Assembly (NCBI RefSeq): GCF_039538005.1
Contig: NZ_BAABBO010000005.1
Location: 35,868-99,867 of the forward strand
From: Allohahella marinimesophila
Lineage (GTDB): Bacteria; Pseudomonadota; Gammaproteobacteria; Pseudomonadales; Oleiphilaceae
Reading direction: 5' to 3'
DNA: 64,000 nucleotides
Shown piece after piece: positions 50,891-59,614 of the stretch. The notes beneath the pieces are model-generated. The model did no database searches, was not told the origin of the DNA, and saw only the letters and a list, made by a program, of their open reading frames with translations. Position 1 is the first letter of the stretch. Each line of letters opens with the position of its first letter. A program made the position numbers and the translations under genes.

Positions 50891-52153
50891 ATGGCTAAGC
50901 AGAATAAGACGGTTTTGAGCGATACGGCAGTACGTCGAGTGCCATTTCAAAAGGATGATGAGAAACCCCGGGAGATTTATGACAGCTCTTGCCCTGGACT
51001 TGTTTTGCGAGTCACTCAGCAAACGAAAACGTTCTACGCAAGGTACATGCATGCAGGAAAAAGACAACGAGAAAAGATCGGGATCGCGTTCGTCCGCAAC
51101 GGCGATCTTGGGATTTCGTACGCGACAGCTGTAGAGCGTTGCCAGACAATTGTAGAACAGAAATCTCATGCCGGCGCGAGACACGGCAACATCTCAACAC
51201 TGCACTATCTCGACAACCTTTATAAACTCGACAGAGCATCATGCACAAGAAAATCCCGGCCAGTCTCTTACGACACGATAAGAGACATCAAATTGTGCTT
51301 GTCTGAAAAAGCCCTGAAGGGTCGAATCAGAAATCTTTCAAATGACGACTTCGAAGACTTCTTGAGGCGTAACGCAGAGCGCGAAAAGCCAATCAAAGAT
51401 GTCAGCATTCGAAAGCTTTACTACGGCCTCAACGCAATGCTCAATACGATGGTCGAAGCTGGACGAATACCCGTAAACCCACTCAAGAAAAAATCGTACC
51501 CGAAGGACAGCGGCAGCAACGTTAACACCTATCCTGTCGATCTCATTCCGGAAATCGTTGCGGATTTGCTCGACCCCGAATTTGGGAAAGACAAGAAGGG
51601 AGCCAAGCCCTTCGGAGTCGCTGGCAGACTTATCCTCGCGACAATGATGGATACTGGATGCAGGCCTGGCGAAATCAGATTGAATCGCGCAAAGAATTTC
51701 CGCTTCGGTGCAGATCCGTGGTTCCACGTCCCAGCTGAAATCTGCAAAACCAACCAAGCACGAGATGTAGTTATCACGTCTCAAGCAGTAGCGGATGCCC
51801 TGGAAAGCTACATTGCAATGATAAGACACCGGGCACCCGACGATCGTCTCTTCATACAGCGGAGTGGCAAGTTCGTTTCTGATTCTATTTATCGCAGGCT
51901 GTGGAAAAAGGTCGCTGAAAAATATGAGCTTACTGGAAAGGCATATGATTGGCGCCACACCTATTCGACCTGGCTTTATGAAGAGACTAGTGATATCAGA
52001 TTGGTCTCAGAGATGATAGGAGACAGCATTGAGACAGCTTCGAAATATTACATCAAGAAAGGTGGAGTTAAAGCGAGAAAAAGAATCAGAGAGCTAAGAG
52101 CCAAGGGCTTGCCTGACATCGCTGATCAAGTAGACGAACATAAAGATAGATAA
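50891..52153 (+). CDS. int: tyrosine recombinase / phage-type integrase
   Basis: 420 residues with a three-part layout: N-terminal arm-binding region (VPFQKDDEKPREIYDSSCPG, then RYMHAGKRQREKIGIAF), SAM-like core-binding region (about 100-185) and catalytic domain (200-400). Active-site residues: Arg in DTGCRPGEIRLNRAK, the box II region YDWRHTYSTWLYE (Tyr in place of the first His, Arg kept), GDSIETASKYYIKK with the nucleophilic Tyr; the usual GH is GD. It would insert the element at the tRNA-Arg site directly upstream. Box II deviations leave activity slightly uncertain. Confidence 0.87.
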   Translation: MAKQNKTVLSDTAVRRVPFQKDDEKPREIYDSSCPGLVLRVTQQTKTFYARYMHAGKRQREKIGIAFVRNGDLGISYATAVERCQTIVEQKSHAGARHGNISTLHYLDNLYKLDRASCTRKSRPVSYDTIRDIKLCLSEKALKGRIRNLSNDDFEDFLRRNAEREKPIKDVSIRKLYYGLNAMLNTMVEAGRIPVNPLKKKSYPKDSGSNVNTYPVDLIPEIVADLLDPEFGKDKKGAKPFGVAGRLILATMMDTGCRPGEIRLNRAKNFRFGADPWFHVPAEICKTNQARDVVITSQAVADALESYIAMIRHRAPDDRLFIQRSGKFVSDSIYRRLWKKVAEKYELTGKAYDWRHTYSTWLYEETSDIRLVSEMIGDSIETASKYYIKKGGVKARKRIRELRAKGLPDIADQVDEHKDR

Positions 52154-52556
52154 TACCGATATTCTGATATTATTCGTGATCATGAAAAATAGAAGCCTAC
52201 TTATAATGTGTTAGATCTGGATATTATAGTGAGCTTTTCTGATTATTGTATCCAGTTCCGTACTCACACCACTCAGCAACCTCTCGCACAACATCCTCAG
52301 AATTATCACAAAAAATATATTATAATGTTGTATGTTTTTTGCTCAATTGATGCGATAATATATGTATGGTTGAGCGACGTACTGAGTGCGAAATTAAATA
52401 AAGAAGATTGGCCAGCTATGTTTTAATATTATTCTCCTATCACCTTCGGAGCTATCGAATAACATTAAAACGCAGGATCCTCAAACCCTGACGGGTTCTG
52501 CGGTGAAGTGATTAAGAAGAATGCTAATAACAACAATAATAATAGGAAAGCATCAC
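52154..52556. other. AT-rich gap before the mobilization genes
   Basis: About 400 bases. A 72-codon frame at 52208-52426 has no ribosome site or recognisable content and I do not call it. The right part contains the nested inverted repeat listed separately as a candidate oriT. Position directly upstream of the relaxosome genes is the usual one for oriT. Confidence 0.4.
52471..52502. repeat. nested inverted repeat, candidate oriT
   Basis: CGCAG (52471-52475) pairs with CTGCG (52498-52502), and inside them ACCC (52485-52488) pairs with GGGT (52493-52496). The hairpin ACCCTGACGGGT resembles the short stem beside a relaxase nick site. It could equally be a weak terminator; no nic sequence can be assigned. 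Confidence 0.35.
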
Positions 52557-52919
52557 GTGACAAAGAAATACGGAAGACCCGAGATAAAAGACAGGGCAAA
52601 AGCCAAATCAAAAACCGTTCAGGTTTGCATGACCCCGGAAGAGCTCTTAGAAATTGAGAGTCGGGTTGCTGCTTCGGAATTTAAAAAGATCAGCCACTAC
52701 CTCAAAGCGGTTATCTTCGCCGGCGATACCCAGGAAATCAAAACCAAGCGCGAGCTGGTGGTGGCTCTTAACAAATCAGCAAGAAGACTAAAGGAATTGC
52801 GGGCGGCAATGCCTGATGACCCCTGCTGGATGGGTGATCGTCACTTCGTAAAGCTAGCAAAGCTAGAGCTCAAAAATGTCACCGACCTTCTGACTAAGGC
52901 TTTTGGAGGTGCCGCGTGA
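52557..52919 (+). CDS. mobC: MobC-like relaxosome accessory protein
   Basis: 120 residues from a GTG at 52557 (AGGAAA eight bases upstream; ATG at 52521 possible but without a good site). Basic N-terminus (TKKYGRPEIKDRAKAKSKT), then VQVCMTPEELLEIESRVAAS, a ribbon-helix-helix-like DNA-binding segment, and a helical C-terminus (ELVVALNKSARRLKELRAAM). Small basic proteins of this type melt oriT and recruit the relaxase. Stop overlaps the relaxase ATG by four bases, which strongly supports the role. Confidence 0.75.
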   Translation: MTKKYGRPEIKDRAKAKSKTVQVCMTPEELLEIESRVAASEFKKISHYLKAVIFAGDTQEIKTKRELVVALNKSARRLKELRAAMPDDPCWMGDRHFVKLAKLELKNVTDLLTKAFGGAA

Positions 52920-54430
52920 TCCATTCTAAAAAAGATTTCTCATCAAATGTGCACGGCCGGCTGAACTATGTATACGGCGGAGCAGGACACGAGCATAAAG
53001 TAGATCACGTCCGGCCGATCGGCGGCACTTGCATTGCAGAGCCAGAACTAACATACCACCCGGACGGCACTATCGCTGCAATCGATTTCTCAGCAATTCA
53101 AGCCGAAATGGAATTGGCCGCCAGTTGCCACACGGGCAAGGGAGAACAGCTCTACGCGCATTACATAATAAGCCTGCCCGAGAGCGAGTCGTTGAACGAT
53201 GAGCAGTGGAGCGATGTTCTCGAGGACTACATGACGCAAATGGGCTACGACCCCGACCTAACGAAATATAGCGCAGTCGTGCACGGTGATACCAAATACC
53301 AGCACATGCACATTGTCGCTTGTCGAGTTCAATTAGAGCGTGGCGGCCCGCTGATATCTGATAACGCTGACTATGAGCGCGGCATGATCTCGATGCGCAG
53401 ACTCGAAGCGAAATACGGACTCCAGGCTGTCGCTAATCCCGAAGACAATTTCGGCAAGCATTTTACCAAAGACGAAATGAAAGGGTATTGCAGCAGGCAG
53501 AGCGTTGAGCGCAAAGACCCCGCCGCAATCATGCGCACCAGAATCGACAAGGTCTGGCGAACTTCAAAGCCAACCACGATGCGTGCTCTCGTCGTTGAAC
53601 TCAAAAGAGTCGGAATTGATACCAAGTGCAGACCTGGCACCGATGGTCTCGCCTCAGGTATCTCTTATAAGCTTGACGATTGCGAGACGTGGATCAGCGG
53701 CTCAAAGATCAAGAGCACCCGACTGACCTTCCACGCCCTGCAGCGCAAAGAAGGGATCAGCTACCTGGCGAGCCGTGACGATGCTTTTCTTGCGCTCAAT
53801 GGAAGGCTACCCAATCTCACTAAATTCCTTAAGCCTGCGGCTGCTGAGCCGGTTCGGAAGGAAGAGACGTTGAAACAAAAACGGAAACGGGTTGCGCTTA
53901 AAGAAGCTCCAATGAAGTTGGATCCTGTTGAGATGATGTGCGGGTATCGAGTTTATATCCCCCTTAATAATTTGCACATTAGTGCTGCTGCTCGAAATGG
54001 TTGGGAGATGCCACTTTACAATTCGACCGGCAATAAACGTGCGACTTACACTTCGTGGGATTTCATTTTTGACATGGCCGTGAACTTTTCAAAATCAAAG
54101 AGAGATCGGGCGCTTGAGGCGAAAATGGCTGAGCTGCTGCGCTTTGTAGAAGAGATCATAAAGTTGATCTTTGGCACATTTCCCAGCGAGTCTGTTGTAA
54201 TCACATACGGCGCAGAAGCTGAACAAGTTTACCGCATTAATAAAGTCAAAGAGCGTGAAGCGAAGTGTGTTCAAGACAAAAAAGCAAAGGAGATCGCAGA
54301 CGAGATCAAGAAAGAGGAAGCGTGGATCGACGGAGCAAAGCTTCAAGAGATTCCTGACTCTCGCTACGACTGGGATGCTGATAACTCAATGGCTCTTGTT
54401 CCTCGTCAATTTCAGCAGCGTTGGCGCTGA
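52916..54430 (+). CDS. mobA: relaxase / mobilization nuclease, MOBP-like
   Basis: 504 residues. The N-terminal 200 form a relaxase domain: LNYVYGGAGHEHK with a candidate catalytic Tyr, helical motif II LYAHYIISLPESESL, and metal-binding motif III VVHGDTKYQHMHIVACRV (His-x-Asp...His-x-His). It would nick one strand at oriT and carry it for conjugation. The C-terminal 300 residues are basic and helical without a recognised helicase or primase motif. No coupling protein or mating-pair genes are present, so transfer would need a helper element. Confidence 0.85.
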   Translation: MIHSKKDFSSNVHGRLNYVYGGAGHEHKVDHVRPIGGTCIAEPELTYHPDGTIAAIDFSAIQAEMELAASCHTGKGEQLYAHYIISLPESESLNDEQWSDVLEDYMTQMGYDPDLTKYSAVVHGDTKYQHMHIVACRVQLERGGPLISDNADYERGMISMRRLEAKYGLQAVANPEDNFGKHFTKDEMKGYCSRQSVERKDPAAIMRTRIDKVWRTSKPTTMRALVVELKRVGIDTKCRPGTDGLASGISYKLDDCETWISGSKIKSTRLTFHALQRKEGISYLASRDDAFLALNGRLPNLTKFLKPAAAEPVRKEETLKQKRKRVALKEAPMKLDPVEMMCGYRVYIPLNNLHISAAARNGWEMPLYNSTGNKRATYTSWDFIFDMAVNFSKSKRDRALEAKMAELLRFVEEIIKLIFGTFPSESVVITYGAEAEQVYRINKVKEREAKCVQDKKAKEIADEIKKEEAWIDGAKLQEIPDSRYDWDADNSMALVPRQFQQRWR

Positions 54431-54741
54431 TTCCTCTTGTGCGTCGGCCTGCGAAGGTCGGCGTATGCTGCCTTATCTCGGTTTAAGCTCCTATTATTTA
54501 ATAACAGATAATTTTTAATTGTCATTTTATTTTATTTTCAAATCCAGATGGTTACGGTTTCCGGCTAATAGCGGAGGCAACCTAATCATCAAGAGCGTGA
54601 TGCTGATATGTGATCAACTTTGTGATCATCAAAAACCCTTCTCAATTATTATTAAATTAATTGTATGCATTATGATCAATTGTTGATATAATTATTGAGC
54701 AAGATTTATACAATATAAAAACAACAAAGAAGGAATATAGC
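54431..54741. other. AT-rich gap with repeated TGATCA words
   Basis: 311 bases, no gene. TGATCA-type words occur at about 54612, 54623, 54672 (GTGATCAACTTTGTGATCATC, cut here for length to its core TGATCA copies), giving a short repeat cluster before the next gene. A promoter with TTGATA and TATACA-like elements is possible near 54685-54712. Could hold regulatory or replication-related sites; not proven. Confidence 0.35.
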
Positions 54742-55539
54742 ATGTACGCACGTCTTAACTCCAAGGCCACCTCTTTCAATCTCTACCAGTCAAAGTCTGA
54801 ATATGACGGTCTCGTCGAGCACAAAGGTCGACCCCGCAAGATCTATCGCACTGACAACAACAAGCTTGCAGAGGTCGACTTATCTGCAGATATCGACGCT
54901 CAGCTTGAAGCAGTGATTCTATGTTGCGGCGGACAGATCAGTAAATCAAAAGTCAAAACGTTCTCAGCCTGGGCTAGATCACAAGTCGAGTTGATCGAGA
55001 AAGCTTACTTACGTAATGCCAAGCTGGGTCTATTCGGCGGCACGCCGGTTATCAAGAGCGGAAAGCGCGATGATGACAAGTATTCGTCTGAGTCCTGCTA
55101 CATCATATCGAGCAAAATCGGAGAATTTTCGGGCGTCATCAAAGATGCGAAGCGTATCGGACTGTCAGGCTCAACAGAGAGTGCACACAGCAACCTGGCT
55201 AGCGAGATTGACGCAATGATCGCTTCTGGGCGTTTCGACGAGCTCTGCGACCCCATCATTCAGGGCCTGCTGCGTCACATTAATTCTAGCCATGGCAAAG
55301 TTCATGAAATCTTGTCAGATGAGCAAGCGCAAAAGCTGTATGTAGCTGAGCGACAGCTTTATAAGTTTGTCACGCGCGGTCTCAGTCGCAAGAACTCAGA
55401 CTTGCAAGACTCTGCGAAGCTAGCTGCTGAAGAAAAGTTTAAGAATCTGAAACAGACCCGTGCGGGCTACTGTCTCTGCAAAGTTAAAGCGATAGCAACT
55501 CTAAAGCTCGAAGCAGAGTACAAGATTCTCAAGTCCTGA
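54742..55539 (+). CDS. hypothetical protein, element cargo
   Basis: 265 residues, preceded by AAGGAA. Largely helical, basic, no signal peptide or membrane segment. A central sequence (GLFGGTPVIKSGKRDDDKYS) and C-terminal helices rich in Lys/Ala (KLAAEEKFKNLKQTRAGYCL). No motif recognised; possibly a DNA-associated or regulatory protein by composition alone. Same strand as the mobilization genes and followed by another unknown gene after 63 bases, with an AAAGGAAA site. Confidence 0.65.
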   Translation: MYARLNSKATSFNLYQSKSEYDGLVEHKGRPRKIYRTDNNKLAEVDLSADIDAQLEAVILCCGGQISKSKVKTFSAWARSQVELIEKAYLRNAKLGLFGGTPVIKSGKRDDDKYSSESCYIISSKIGEFSGVIKDAKRIGLSGSTESAHSNLASEIDAMIASGRFDELCDPIIQGLLRHINSSHGKVHEILSDEQAQKLYVAERQLYKFVTRGLSRKNSDLQDSAKLAAEEKFKNLKQTRAGYCLCKVKAIATLKLEAEYKILKS

Positions 55540-55602
55540 AACTTCATATGGCTCTCGTGCTGAGAGCCTAGCAATTAATAAAAACAATAAAAGGAAATCA
55601 AT

Positions 55603-56127
55603 ATGAACATCATCAAAGTAAGACTTGAGGACGATGACCTGCATGTTTACATGTCAAACTGGTCGGGGGACCAAGCCTTTTCAGACGACATGACTTGCGC
55701 AATAGAAATGATTCGCAAATGCATCTGCATGCATGATGTAATCGCAATTGAGGTTGACGTGTATCAGGGCGGATCTAGAGCTTACGAACCTGCAGACGAG
55801 CGTGGTTGGGTCGAGGAGGTTGCAACCTTGGCTGAAGCTTCTGGCGCGTTGCGACAGGAAATAGAGCAATTGATCAGGCTCAATGAAGTACCGTTTGGGA
55901 ACGACGAATTGCAGGACTTGATCGCTGCTGCAAAACACGACGCCTGGACAAACGAACGGCTAACTCATCTAGTGAACGTCAAGATCAATCACCTGCTTTC
56001 GAGGGGAGCTGGGGGTGATAGTGAGTCGATGAAAACACTCATTCGATTAATACTCGGGCCCGATGAAATCGCGGTCCCGAAACGAGTACCCAGGGTTGTG
56101 CCTGCCTACCTTGCGTTGGTTAAGTAG
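55603..56127 (+). CDS. hypothetical acidic protein, element cargo
   Basis: 174 residues following AAAGGAAATCAAT. Acidic N-terminal half beginning MNIIKVRLEDDDLHVYM, beta-alpha pattern, then helical region (EVATLAEASGALRQEIEQLI) and a basic C-terminus. No recognised family. Its 3' end overlaps the next frame by 65 bases, so the two may be coupled or one start is misplaced. Confidence 0.6.
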   Translation: MNIIKVRLEDDDLHVYMSNWSGDQAFSDDMTCAIEMIRKCICMHDVIAIEVDVYQGGSRAYEPADERGWVEEVATLAEASGALRQEIEQLIRLNEVPFGNDELQDLIAAAKHDAWTNERLTHLVNVKINHLLSRGAGGDSESMKTLIRLILGPDEIAVPKRVPRVVPAYLALVK

Positions 56128-56461
56128 TATTCTCGGGAGTAGTATTTCAGGGGCGCTCGCGCAGGATGATGCTGTGCCACTACCCCTTCAGGAGGAACCT
56201 TCGAGCAAAAGTCCAAGACCGGTAATATGTGTCCACTGCTTAAAGTATGTCGACTATCGAGACTGGGACCATATGCTATCAGTCAGCTGGTATCCAGATT
56301 CGACACCGATGGATGTTGGAAAAGGAAAGGCGCCCTCATGCAGAGACTGCAATGCGAGGCATGGAAAGTTTGAGCGGGACTTATTGATCGCGTTTGGCTT
56401 GTGCTTAAACAGCGATGAACCCGGACTAGATTCAATCAAAAAGAGCAAGGCGATCAATTGA
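56063..56461 (+). CDS. HNH-like zinc-binding protein
   Basis: Up to 132 residues; the true start is uncertain because the ATG lies inside the preceding gene and no better-placed start is obvious. The C-terminal 75 residues carry CVHCLKYVDYRDWDHMLSVS, then WYPDSTP and CRDCNARHGKFERDLLIAFG: two CxxC pairs around a DH, in the treble-clef arrangement of HNH-type domains. I recognise this WYPDSTP...CxxCN...E pattern from small uncharacterised bacterial proteins. Could be a nuclease or a zinc-stabilised DNA-binding protein; activity not inferred. Confidence 0.6.
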   Translation: MKSRSRNEYPGLCLPTLRWLSSILGSSISGALAQDDAVPLPLQEEPSSKSPRPVICVHCLKYVDYRDWDHMLSVSWYPDSTPMDVGKGKAPSCRDCNARHGKFERDLLIAFGLCLNSDEPGLDSIKKSKAIN

Positions 56462-56740
56462 CCCGCAGGCGGCGGAGAGCAAGGCAGATAGTGCTGCCAG
56501 CGCACGTGCAATGAAGAGGGTCTTGAAGGATATCCGCAGCCGCTCAAACCACAGATCAGGGTGCATCCAAAGGGGAACAATAGTTCCTAAAGCGACATAC
56601 CTACCCTTCCCTCACCGGCTCAGACATCCAATCAGATACCTGTTATCAGCGTTACACGCTTCCCGCGCGCCCTGCTATTGCAACAGGACCTTAACCTTCC
56701 CCCTGTTTTAGTACCACGCCTGGATGAGATTCCTCACAGT

Positions 56741-56830
56741 TTAAGCTGCCCATTCTGCAAAGACAGCCGGTGGTAAATAGTTCAGAGAGCTGTGTGGTCG
56801 GACCTGGTTATATTGCTGCCGCCAATTCCT
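56741..56830 (-). pseudogene. IS3-family transposase C-terminal remnant
   Basis: Read on the minus strand, one frame gives RNWRQQYNQVRPHSSLNYLP then PAVFAEWAA and a stop, the typical end of IS3-family OrfB transposases (YN..RPH.SL...P). The catalytic DDE part and both terminal repeats are missing and the frame is broken just upstream, so only about 30 codons survive. It marks past insertion-sequence activity at the right side of the element. Confidence 0.8.
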
Positions 56831-56862
56831 TATTCACGCTGGGAAATCACAGGAAGATACGC

Positions 56863-57057
56863 ATGATCAAGAGCGCCGGAGATCAACTGGACGTGATGTT
56901 AATTGCGCTCATTTCCATAGCCACCGCACTGTTTTTTGCTGGAGTAGCTATGTTCATGACAGCTCCTGAAGTCAAAATCATCCAGGAACTTCGGCTGCTT
57001 GACGCTCCCGGAGCGGGGTCAGTTCGAACCCGGGGCGGTTCAAAACAGAATAACTAG
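56863..57057 (+). CDS. possible small membrane protein
   Basis: 64 codons from ATG at 56863, with AGGAAG seven bases upstream. One clear transmembrane segment (VMLIALISIATALFFAGVAM) after a short hydrophilic start, followed by a charged tail. No homologue recognised. It begins right beside the IS3 remnant, and could be a chance frame, but the ribosome site and membrane segment make it worth listing. Confidence 0.35.
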   Translation: MIKSAGDQLDVMLIALISIATALFFAGVAMFMTAPEVKIIQELRLLDAPGAGSVRTRGGSKQNN

Positions 57058-57391
57058 TGGCCTGCTCTTAAACCGGAGGCGGGTCAGCCGCGTTAAGCTA
57101 CTGATCACCCACTAAACGCATCGATATCGATGGTTAGACTTGATTCGTCGAAACCGCTTCGAGCCGACAGCCCATTCCTAAGGAAAAATGCGCCCTGCTT
57201 CTCAGCATTTAAACGAACCCAACCCCATTTCAACGCTCAAATTGTAAACAATTGTCAAAGCCATCGCGGCGCACTATTGCTTTGCATATTTTTCAAATAA
57301 AGTGCGCACCCTAAGCACTGAGCGTACGAAAATCACCCAGATTGTACGTTTGGATATTCAAGTGCATCCCTAGATAGTGGTCAGGGTAAAC
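57058..57391. other. upstream region of the type I secretion genes
   Basis: 334 bases without a gene. Contains the perfect inverted repeat AATTGTAAACAATT at 57240-57253, a likely regulator site, and TTGTCA at 57252 as a possible -35 for the secretion operon. The word TCCTAAGGAA at 57176-57185 recurs from the broken tRNA at 50598 (see rejected items). Confidence 0.4.
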
Positions 57392-59614
57392 ATGTCCGAT
57401 ACGAAAGACAGGTCAATAGATTCAGGGCTGAGCAGCCTGGTAATGCTTGCCCGGTACCATAAGGTGGCTGCAGACGTCAGCCAGCTCAAGCACCATTTTG
57501 GCTGCACTACAGAAGCGCTTACTTCATCAGACCTGCTCCGAGCTGCCAAGAGTCTTGAGCTCAGGGCGAAGTCGGTCAAAGCCAACTGGTCACAACTGTC
57601 AGCTTGCGCACTTCCTGCCTTGGCCAGAATGAAGAACGGCGAGACGGCCATTCTTGCTAAGGCTGCACCCGACAAGGTTCTTGTACAGGATTACGATAAG
57701 CCGTCGCCACGTGTTCTGACCCAGGAAGAATTCCTGAGCGAATGGTCTGGTGAACTGATTCTCGTGACCAAGCGCAGCATCCTGCCAGGCATGAGCGCCA
57801 AGTTTGATATCAGCTGGTTCATCCCTGCCCTGCTGAAATACAAAGGCCTGCTTGGCGACGTCGTTTTGGCCTCGTTCTTCATCCAGATCTTCGCACTGCT
57901 AACACCACTGTTCTTTCAGGTCACCATCGATAAAGTGTTGGTGCACAAAGGCGTCTCAACGCTCGATGTTCTCGCCATCGGTCTTGTGGTCATCGCCATT
58001 TTCGATGTCGTATTGAACGGCCTCCGCGACTACGTCTTCACCCATACCACCAATCGAGTTGACGTGACGCTCGGCGCAAAGCTGTTTCATCATCTAACAC
58101 AGCTGCCGATTGCATACTTTCTCTCCCGGCAAGTGGGCAACACCGTGGCGCGAGTGCGGGAGCTGGACAGCATCCGCAACTTTATCACCGGCTCCGCTCT
58201 CACGCTGATCATCGACCTTTTTTTCACCATCGTGTTCTTCGCTGTGATGGCTTACTACAGCATGACGCTGACCTGGATTGTCTTGGGGTCGATCCCTTGC
58301 TACGTAATTCTCTCCATAATCATCACACCAATTCTCAAGAAGCGGCTGGATGAGAAATTCGCTAGAGGCGCTGAGAATCAGGCTTTCCTGACTGAAAGCA
58401 TCGCTAGCATCGAGACTGTCAAGGCTATGGCGGTTGAGCCGCAGATGCAGCGCAAGTGGGAGGATAATCTTGCGGCCTACGTCGCGGCGGCGTTCAAGGC
58501 CAACAACCTCGGTAACATTTCAAGCCAGGTGGCCCAATTCATCAACAAGATTGTGACCGTTCTCATTCTATGGTTCGGGGCGACTTTGGTGATGAGCAAC
58601 GAACTCACCATCGGTCAGCTCATCGCTTTCAACATGATTGCGGGGCGTGTCAGCGGACCAATTCTGAAGCTCGTCCAGTTATGGCAGGACTTTCAGCAAG
58701 CCGGCATCTCAATTCAACGCCTGGGAGACATTCTTAATACGCCTACTGAGCCTGGCCACAATCCTAACCGCACAACCTTGCCCCGCATTCAAGGCCGCGT
58801 GACCTTCGACAAGGTTTCCTTCAGGTACAAGCCTGATCAACCCCAGACACTGAAGCAGATTGCGCTGGATGTAAAAGCCGGGGAAGTAATCGGGATCGTG
58901 GGTCGATCAGGATCTGGCAAGAGCACCTTAACCAAGCTGATACAGCGTCTCTATGTTCCAGAGACAGGCCGAGTGATGGTAGACGGCATCGATCTGGCCC
59001 AAATGGAACCGGCATGGCTCCGCCGGCAAGTAGGCGTGGTTCTTCAGGAAAACCGTCTATTTAATAGTAGTGTGAAAGACAATATCGCCCTAACCGATCC
59101 AAGCCTTCCAATGGACGCGGTAGTGAGAGCGGCAACACTGGCCGGCGCGCATGAGTTTATCGTCGGTCTGCCGGAAGGCTATGACACGATGGTGGGCGAA
59201 CAGGGTGCAGCGTTGTCTGGCGGACAGCGACAGCGCATTGCAATTGCCCGGGCGCTGATTACAAATCCGCGAATCCTGATTCTGGATGAAGCGACCAGTG
59301 CGCTGGATTACGAGTCAGAGCGGATTATCCAGGAGAACATGCGACATCTGTGCAAGGGCCGTACGGTATTCATCATTGCGCATAGGCTTTCGACGGTCAG
59401 ACAGGCTGACCGAATTCTGGTTGTGGAGCAAGGTGAGATCGTTGAAAGCGGGAGCCATGATGAGCTGATACGTCTGAACGGCTATTACAACAAGCTCCAT
59501 AGCTATCAGAGCCACACACCGGCGATAAGACAGGTGCCTCAAAGCAACGAGCAATCGGGGCAGCTCAATCCGCCACAAGATGGATTATCACCTGTCGCAG
59601 GAATAGGACGATGA
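57392..59614 (+). CDS. hlyB: type I secretion ABC exporter (HlyB/LapB family)
   Basis: 740 residues from ATG at 57392; a GTG at 57377 adds five residues. Residues 1-125 form a peptidase-C39-like domain without the catalytic Cys (SGLSSLVMLARYHKV), as in RTX exporters that bind rather than cleave substrate. The membrane domain spans about 145-440 with six segments, and the ATPase about 470-700: Walker A GIVGRSGSGKSTL, signature LSGGQRQRIAIARAL, Walker B ILILDEATSALD and IIAHRLSTV. It powers one-step export of the downstream RTX protein together with HlyD and a TolC encoded elsewhere. Stop overlaps hlyD. Confidence 0.94.
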   Translation: MSDTKDRSIDSGLSSLVMLARYHKVAADVSQLKHHFGCTTEALTSSDLLRAAKSLELRAKSVKANWSQLSACALPALARMKNGETAILAKAAPDKVLVQDYDKPSPRVLTQEEFLSEWSGELILVTKRSILPGMSAKFDISWFIPALLKYKGLLGDVVLASFFIQIFALLTPLFFQVTIDKVLVHKGVSTLDVLAIGLVVIAIFDVVLNGLRDYVFTHTTNRVDVTLGAKLFHHLTQLPIAYFLSRQVGNTVARVRELDSIRNFITGSALTLIIDLFFTIVFFAVMAYYSMTLTWIVLGSIPCYVILSIIITPILKKRLDEKFARGAENQAFLTESIASIETVKAMAVEPQMQRKWEDNLAAYVAAAFKANNLGNISSQVAQFINKIVTVLILWFGATLVMSNELTIGQLIAFNMIAGRVSGPILKLVQLWQDFQQAGISIQRLGDILNTPTEPGHNPNRTTLPRIQGRVTFDKVSFRYKPDQPQTLKQIALDVKAGEVIGIVGRSGSGKSTLTKLIQRLYVPETGRVMVDGIDLAQMEPAWLRRQVGVVLQENRLFNSSVKDNIALTDPSLPMDAVVRAATLAGAHEFIVGLPEGYDTMVGEQGAALSGGQRQRIAIARALITNPRILILDEATSALDYESERIIQENMRHLCKGRTVFIIAHRLSTVRQADRILVVEQGEIVESGSHDELIRLNGYYNKLHSYQSHTPAIRQVPQSNEQSGQLNPPQDGLSPVAGIGR

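Noticed and set aside
52208..52426. 72-codon frame before mobC.
   Set aside because: No ribosome site and very AT-rich random-looking sequence; kept as intergenic.
56511..56711. 66-codon frame right of the HNH-like gene.
   Set aside because: Basic, low-information translation without a ribosome site; probably chance.
57000..57050. GGTTCGAACC-like T-loop sequence (GTCAGTTCGAACCCGGGG) as a tRNA 3' half.
   Set aside because: The bases around it cannot form a T stem and the required acceptor strand CGAGGAC is absent.
57176..57185. Second copy of TCCTAAGGAA, same as at the broken tRNA (50598-50607), considered as the right attachment site.
   Set aside because: It is a short palindrome, and no tRNA-Arg 3' half follows it, as a true attR in the anticodon arm would require. 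Ten bases are too few alone.
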